Source: Fictibacillus solisalsi
GTDB taxonomy: Bacteria; Bacillota; Bacilli; Bacillales; Fictibacillaceae
Assembly (NCBI RefSeq): GCF_900103485.1
Contig: NZ_FNHW01000002.1
Span: 310,001-374,000 of the forward strand
DNA length: 64,000 nt
Direction of reading: 5' to 3'
The translations under genes and the position numbers were made by a program. Below are positions 59,712 through 64,000 of the stretch, piece after piece. The notes beneath the pieces were generated by a model, which had not been told where the DNA came from, made no database searches, and saw only the letters and a program-made list of their open reading frames with translations. How positions within the stretch are numbered: position 1 is the first letter of the stretch; each line of letters opens with the position of its first letter.

Positions 59712-60788
59712 TTAATTGATGTTCTCTTCTTTTATCGTCAGTTCATTATCATCAGTATGATGATTCTTAAAGCTTTCAACCAAGCGGTTCAAATGCTCCA
59801 GCTGGTCACTGTAATCGATAATCAGCGCAAATACGGGAAACCATTGCATCCATTGATCATTTTCAACTTCATTATAATAATTCATGAAGGATTTCATCAA
59901 GGAGCTCTTGTTTTCACAAAGCTCATCAAGCAATCCTGCTGAATGCTGAGACCTGATTTTGCCTGTATATTTCAGCAGAACCTGTTCGTGGCAGCTGGTC
60001 AGGCATTCCACTTGTTCTGTGATCAGCTCCCGCAACTCTTCGGGCATGCATAGCAATTCGTTTTCATGCCGGTGCAGGTTTCGCAGCAATTCAAGCAGTT
60101 TCTTCGTTGTATGGATCATTTGCCGGTAGATGACAAGCTTCCGGCCTTTGGTAAACTGATTGTGTTTAAGATAAGTGCGGTCCTCTTTGTATAAAAGATA
60201 GAGCTGATCCATCTTGATGCTGTTTTCCTTCATCGTCCCAATGTCATCTTTAATGGCCGAGTAGTCCGAGGCATGGCGGTTAATCATGCGCATCCATTTA
60301 ATAATGTCATCGGTTAAATTCGAAATGCTGTAATACAGCTTTGTTTCATGCTTTGGCGGCATAAAAATTAAGTTTACGAGAAAAGCCGATACGACGCCCA
60401 GCATAATGAGCAAGAACCGGCCAAGCGCAAACGAGATAAAGTTTGGCGTTTGGCTTTCCATAATGACAATCACCGTCACGATGGCAAGGGGGATTGTCTT
60501 CTCCACATTGATTTTCAAGTTTACGGCGATTACAATAACCACGACAAATCCGATGACAAACGGGCTGTTTCCGAGCAGGAGCACTCCGACAATGGCGAAG
60601 AATGCACCAATGACATTGCCCTGGATCTGTTCAATAATGGTTTGATAGGACCGGTATATTGATGGCTGAATCGCAAACGTAGCTGCAATTGCAGCAAAAA
60701 CTGGTGTGTTCAAATTAAAAAGCATGGCTAGATAAATGGCCATGGTGATGGCCAACCCCGTTTTTATCATTCGGGCTCCAAGTTTCAT
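59712..60788 (-). CDS. aromatic acid exporter/FUSC family membrane protein (YgaE-like)
   Basis: A 358-residue protein: four to five N-terminal membrane helices (residues 1-140) and a long cytoplasmic helical domain. KLGARMIKTGLAITMAIYLA and FAAIAATFAIQPSIYRSYQT, with EQIQGNVIGAFFAIVGVL, are typical of the ArAE_1/FUSC group. The start ATG is preceded by AAGGGAACACC, a modest site. B. subtilis ygaE follows ygaD; here the opp/dpp operon lies between them. Transport of aromatic acids is known only for distant relatives. Confidence 0.85.
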   Translation of the reverse strand: MKLGARMIKTGLAITMAIYLAMLFNLNTPVFAAIAATFAIQPSIYRSYQTIIEQIQGNVIGAFFAIVGVLLLGNSPFVIGFVVVIVIAVNLKINVEKTIPLAIVTVIVIMESQTPNFISFALGRFLLIMLGVVSAFLVNLIFMPPKHETKLYYSISNLTDDIIKWMRMINRHASDYSAIKDDIGTMKENSIKMDQLYLLYKEDRTYLKHNQFTKGRKLVIYRQMIHTTKKLLELLRNLHRHENELLCMPEELRELITEQVECLTSCHEQVLLKYTGKIRSQHSAGLLDELCENKSSLMKSFMNYYNEVENDQWMQWFPVFALIIDYSDQLEHLNRLVESFKNHHTDDNELTIKEENIN

Positions 60789-60910
60789 CTGAAAAGGTGT
60801 TCCCTTCTGTAATTAAAATTAGATCACTAATAATCTTGACAACTATACAATGATTCCCCGTAATAATCAAGTATTCATTTGCAACAATTTCTAGAATCAC
60901 AATAAACAGC

Positions 60911-60957
60911 AAAAAACCATCCACCATAGGGATAATTCCCCATAATGGATGGTTTTA
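60911..60957 (-). terminator. rho-independent terminator of glutamate synthase
   Basis: AAAAACCATCCA and TGGATGGTTTT arms, with inner GGG-ATAATT-CCC pairing, form one long hairpin just after the leftward gene's stop codon; T residues follow on the minus strand. Confidence 0.8.
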
Positions 60958-60966
60958 ATAGTCTAT

Positions 60967-63900
60967 TTACTCAGTTGAAACATCTGGATCGGCTTGTTCC
61001 TTAACAGGGATGACCTGAACAAAGTGCTCAAGAGGATGTTCAATTAGGTACTTGATTTCAGCTGCCTCTTCGAACTGTTCGGATTTCACTAGAGCTGCCA
61101 TGTATTTTGTCAGCAGTTCGGAGATGTCATCTGCACCTTTAAATCCGACAGGCTCGAGAGACACTTTCGCGCCTTTTGCAATCCTGGACTGCAGAACTTC
61201 TTTCGTAAGGCCCATCTCCGGCTGTAGGCGGAGGTAAACCACACCGCCTGTCATGCCGGCACAGATCCATGGGCCCGGATCGCCAAGAACGAGTCCTCTG
61301 CCATTCGTCATATATTCGAAGGCGAATCCTTTGATATTCGCGTTTGTACCAATATTGCCGCGATCCTTAACAATCGGATTGGCAAGCTTGCCGCCAATGA
61401 TGAGATCTGCCCCGGACAAGCGGATCCCCGCTCTGGCGTCTGCATTTCCCTGAATCATGAAAAGGCCTTTTTGTGCGCCATAGGCAAAGCCTTTTCCGAC
61501 GGAACCGTTATAGTAGGCTCCGTCTTTTCCTTTGGCCTTCAAGATGGTAATCGATCCGCCAAACGCGGTCTTGGCCAGACCGTCCTGTGCTCCGCCTTCT
61601 ACCTTGATTTTAATTCCTTTTGACGTATAGGCACCAAGACCGTTTCCGGGAATAGAGCCGTTTTTAAAGTTAAGCGTAATGTTTTTGCCGGACTGCTTTG
61701 AACGAACGTTGTACCCGGAGACACGGCTGCCAAGCACGCGCTGTTCTGCGGTAACAAATTGAAATTCTCTGGACTGGGCAAGCTGTGCAACGTCATTATC
61801 CAGATACTCCGCTCCTGCAGCCATCGTCACAGCTGCGAGCAATTTTTCCTCCGCTTGAGGCACAGGAATTATTTCTTCTACGACCGAGGTCTGAAGCAGG
61901 GTGGATAAGTCGATCTGTTCTTGGCCTCGAGCCTGAACAAGCAAATTGGACTTTCCAACGAGTTCCTGAGCCGATGAAAAACCAAGAGAAGCGGTGAGCA
62001 GGCGCAATTCGTCTCCAAATGCACTAAACAGTCGCACCAGTCCCTGAACAGCAGGGTCAAACTGTCTTGGCACAAAGCGTCGAAGGCCGTGATCAGTGGC
62101 TTTTTGTTCGGAATCAATTTGAGTGGCTATTCCCACATGGCATGTATCCAAGTGACAGCCCCGGCAGGTCGTACAACCGATTGCTACCATGGACAGGGTG
62201 CCAAAACCAATGCGGTTCGCCCCGAGCAGCATCATTTTTACCGCGTCAAGGGCACTGCGAATTCCTCCATCAGCCCAAAGCTCAACCTTGTGGCGAAGCC
62301 CAGATTCGAGCAAGGCCGTATGTGCAGCCTTTACACCGATTTCAGCAGGTAAGCCAACATGCTGTAGGGCATGAACCCTGGCTGCGCCCGTTCCTCCGTC
62401 AAATCCACTCAACGTAATGATATCAGCTCCAGCTTTGGCAATACCAACAGCGATGGTGCCAATATTGGGAACTACTGGAACTTTTACAGATACCTTTGCC
62501 TGATCATTCGCGGTTTTTAATTCCGTAATCATTTGAGCCAAATCTTCGATAGAGTAAATATCATGGTTGTTGGAAGGGGAGATCAGATCCGATCCAATGG
62601 TCGCGTTCCTTGCCTCGGCGATTTTATGTGTCACCTTGGAGCCTGGCAAATGGCCGCCTTCACCTGGTTTTGCTCCCTGGCCAATTTTAATTTCCAGCAG
62701 GTTGGAGGAATTGAGCAGTTCGATATTGACTCCAAAACGTCCCGAAGCAATTTGCTGTCCCCGTGTTTTTGGATATTTTCCTATCATATCCTTGATCTCT
62801 CCGCCCTCGCCGTTCAAACTGATCATATTCAGTACATCTGCGGCTTCCGCATACGCTCTGAACGCGGTTTCGTTTTGCGAGCCAAATGACATCGAGCTGA
62901 TGACAAAAGGAAGGCTGTGGTCTTTGACACCGATATCCACTTGAGCCGGATCGACAGGAGTCTGTGACGGAACTAAATCGGTCAGATGGCGAAGGGCGAT
63001 CGGATTCTTCAATTCTTGTTCCGATAATTTTTCGGCATAGCTTCTGTAATCAGCTTTTCCGCTTGCGATATCACCGATGGATTTCCAAATGCGCGGAAAG
63101 AGGCGGAAGCTTTTACTTGGCCTTGCATTTTCCTGTTTGAAAACTTCCATGCGGGCAAGACTGTCTTCTTTCAGTGCCGAGAAATTATAGCTTAGGCTCT
63201 CTGATCCGAAAAAGTTAACAATGTTCAGTGTTTCGGCAATTTCCTGGCTCAGCCCGATACTGGAGAAGAGACGGTCATAGCCTCTTAATTCATGGATTCC
63301 TATAGTGGAAATCACCTTCTCCAGCCCTTTGTTCAACGCTTCAAACAATTTGATTGCCGGAGTGGAATCCTCAGGCTCCGTAACGGTTTCAAAGAGCAAG
63401 TAAGGACTGACAGCATCCGCTCCAAGCCCGATCGCCAGGATGATGTCGTGAAGCGACCGGATGGCGGCGGATCTTAGAATAAGAGATGCACTGCGGCGCA
63501 GCATCTGTTTTCTGAGGCTTTGATCCAAAGCGGATAATACGAGGTGGGGATCGAGCCATAAATGCATACGGTGTGCCTGATTGTCGTCCAATATAAGGAT
63601 GCTCGCCCCGTCCTTTATGGCAGCTGCCGCTTCACTGCAAAGCCGCTTTAAGGCTTCTTCCACCGTTTCTTCGTTTTTCATGACGGTATGAAGAATATAT
63701 TTTTCATTTCTATCTTCAAAGTAAGCATTGAGCTGCTCATATGAAGGGTGGGGCTTTTGTTTGGAAAGCTCGTTTCCGTCCTTTCCTTCCACAAGCAGGG
63801 GAGTCAGCAGCTCGACCGTTCCAAGTGACTCTTCTTTTTCAAAAAGGGATGGCCGTTTCCCTATAATGGTACGGGTAGAAAAATGCTCTGTTTCGCGGTC

Positions 63901-64000
63901 TCTGTCAATGGCTGGATTGGTAACAACAGCAACACTTTCTTTGATAAAATCGGCAATATTTTGACGTTCCGGATGCAGGGCTGCCAACGGTGAATCGTGG
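60967..64000 (-). CDS. glutamate synthase large subunit, 5' part beyond the window
   Basis: The C-terminal two-thirds (about 1010 residues) of a glutamate synthase alpha subunit, which makes glutamate from glutamine and 2-oxoglutarate. The frame is open to the window edge, so the N-terminal glutaminase domain is outside. The FMN-binding barrel contains GQGAKPGEGGHLPGSKV, DLISPSNNHDIYSIEDLAQ and LSGFDGGTGAARVHALQHVG. The 3Fe-4S cluster motif is CTTCRGCHLDTC (C-x5-C-x4-C). The last 250 residues are the GXGXG beta-helix (GLGAYTSKGIKIKV, IQGNADARAGIRLSGADLII). It is probably about 1500 residues in full. Whether a small subunit exists is not visible here. Confidence 0.93.
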   Translation of the reverse strand, partial: HDSPLAALHPERQNIADFIKESVAVVTNPAIDRDRETEHFSTRTIIGKRPSLFEKEESLGTVELLTPLLVEGKDGNELSKQKPHPSYEQLNAYFEDRNEKYILHTVMKNEETVEEALKRLCSEAAAAIKDGASILILDDNQAHRMHLWLDPHLVLSALDQSLRKQMLRRSASLILRSAAIRSLHDIILAIGLGADAVSPYLLFETVTEPEDSTPAIKLFEALNKGLEKVISTIGIHELRGYDRLFSSIGLSQEIAETLNIVNFFGSESLSYNFSALKEDSLARMEVFKQENARPSKSFRLFPRIWKSIGDIASGKADYRSYAEKLSEQELKNPIALRHLTDLVPSQTPVDPAQVDIGVKDHSLPFVISSMSFGSQNETAFRAYAEAADVLNMISLNGEGGEIKDMIGKYPKTRGQQIASGRFGVNIELLNSSNLLEIKIGQGAKPGEGGHLPGSKVTHKIAEARNATIGSDLISPSNNHDIYSIEDLAQMITELKTANDQAKVSVKVPVVPNIGTIAVGIAKAGADIITLSGFDGGTGAARVHALQHVGLPAEIGVKAAHTALLESGLRHKVELWADGGIRSALDAVKMMLLGANRIGFGTLSMVAIGCTTCRGCHLDTCHVGIATQIDSEQKATDHGLRRFVPRQFDPAVQGLVRLFSAFGDELRLLTASLGFSSAQELVGKSNLLVQARGQEQIDLSTLLQTSVVEEIIPVPQAEEKLLAAVTMAAGAEYLDNDVAQLAQSREFQFVTAEQRVLGSRVSGYNVRSKQSGKNITLNFKNGSIPGNGLGAYTSKGIKIKVEGGAQDGLAKTAFGGSITILKAKGKDGAYYNGSVGKGFAYGAQKGLFMIQGNADARAGIRLSGADLIIGGKLANPIVKDRGNIGTNANIKGFAFEYMTNGRGLVLGDPGPWICAGMTGGVVYLRLQPEMGLTKEVLQSRIAKGAKVSLEPVGFKGADDISELLTKYMAALVKSEQFEEAAEIKYLIEHPLEHFVQVIPVKEQADPDVSTE

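Noticed and set aside
1-64000. CRISPR array, prophage, insertion sequence or integrative element
   Set aside because: No regularly spaced repeats, transposase, integrase or phage genes were seen; the only repeat found is the pair before ygaD.

Overview
The window is chromosomal DNA from an endospore-forming member of the Bacillaceae. It carries a gerP spore-coat cluster, small acid-soluble spore proteins (a gamma-type SASP and an SspK that the long-ORF view misses), PdaA, and long blocks whose gene order I recognise from Bacillus subtilis. It is not B. subtilis itself: the gerP order is rearranged, two immune-inhibitor-A metalloproteases sit in tandem, and an oligopeptide transporter lies between the ygaD and ygaE homologues. 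I saw no rRNA, canonical tRNA, CRISPR array, prophage or transposase. The two edges cut genes: a PAP2 protein on the left and a glutamate synthase large subunit on the right.

Layout. 0-5 kb: PAP2 protein, small unknown genes, a LacI-family regulator with two palindromic operators beside a decayed alpha-glucosidase, a peroxiredoxin whose catalytic cysteine codon is an in-frame TGA, and an AAC(3)-type acetyltransferase. 5-8.4 kb: divergent spore-coat operons built from gerP genes, each ending in an Hsp20-like gene, with matching SigK-type promoters. 8.4-14.5 kb: two ABC-F ribosome factors, the first behind a ribosome-mediated attenuator. 14.7-19.8 kb: tandem InhA proteases. 19.8-21.2 kb: RsgA GTPase behind a leader with an upstream ORF and two terminators. 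21-38 kb: housekeeping and stress genes including the yfk/yfj block (yfkJ, yfkH, yfkD, yfkAB, yfjT, pdaA, yfjO homologues) and class I fumarase. 38-54 kb: a DnaA-box cluster, then the yfh/yga block (yfhD, yfhE, yfhF, recX, yfhH, sspK, yfhJ, yfhP, mutY, yfhS, sspE, ygaC, ygaD), with a cstA-ybdD pair inside it. 54-60 kb: a five-gene Opp/Dpp operon. 59.7 kb to the end: ygaE-like exporter and glutamate synthase.

The strongest candidates for something new are: (1) a selenocysteine-type peroxiredoxin (TGA exactly at the peroxidatic position, uninterrupted frame on both sides, and a hairpin with a GGUC loop at the spacing expected of a bacterial SECIS); (2) a tRNA-like leader upstream of a GNAT acetyltransferase whose T-arm competes with a terminator, next to a sequestered Shine-Dalgarno; (3) an erm-like leader (27-codon upstream ORF, alternative hairpins, two terminators) in front of rsgA; (4) the twin gerP/Hsp20 arrangement; (5) a DnaA-box cluster. 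All function calls come from reading translated sequence by eye; no database search was run.
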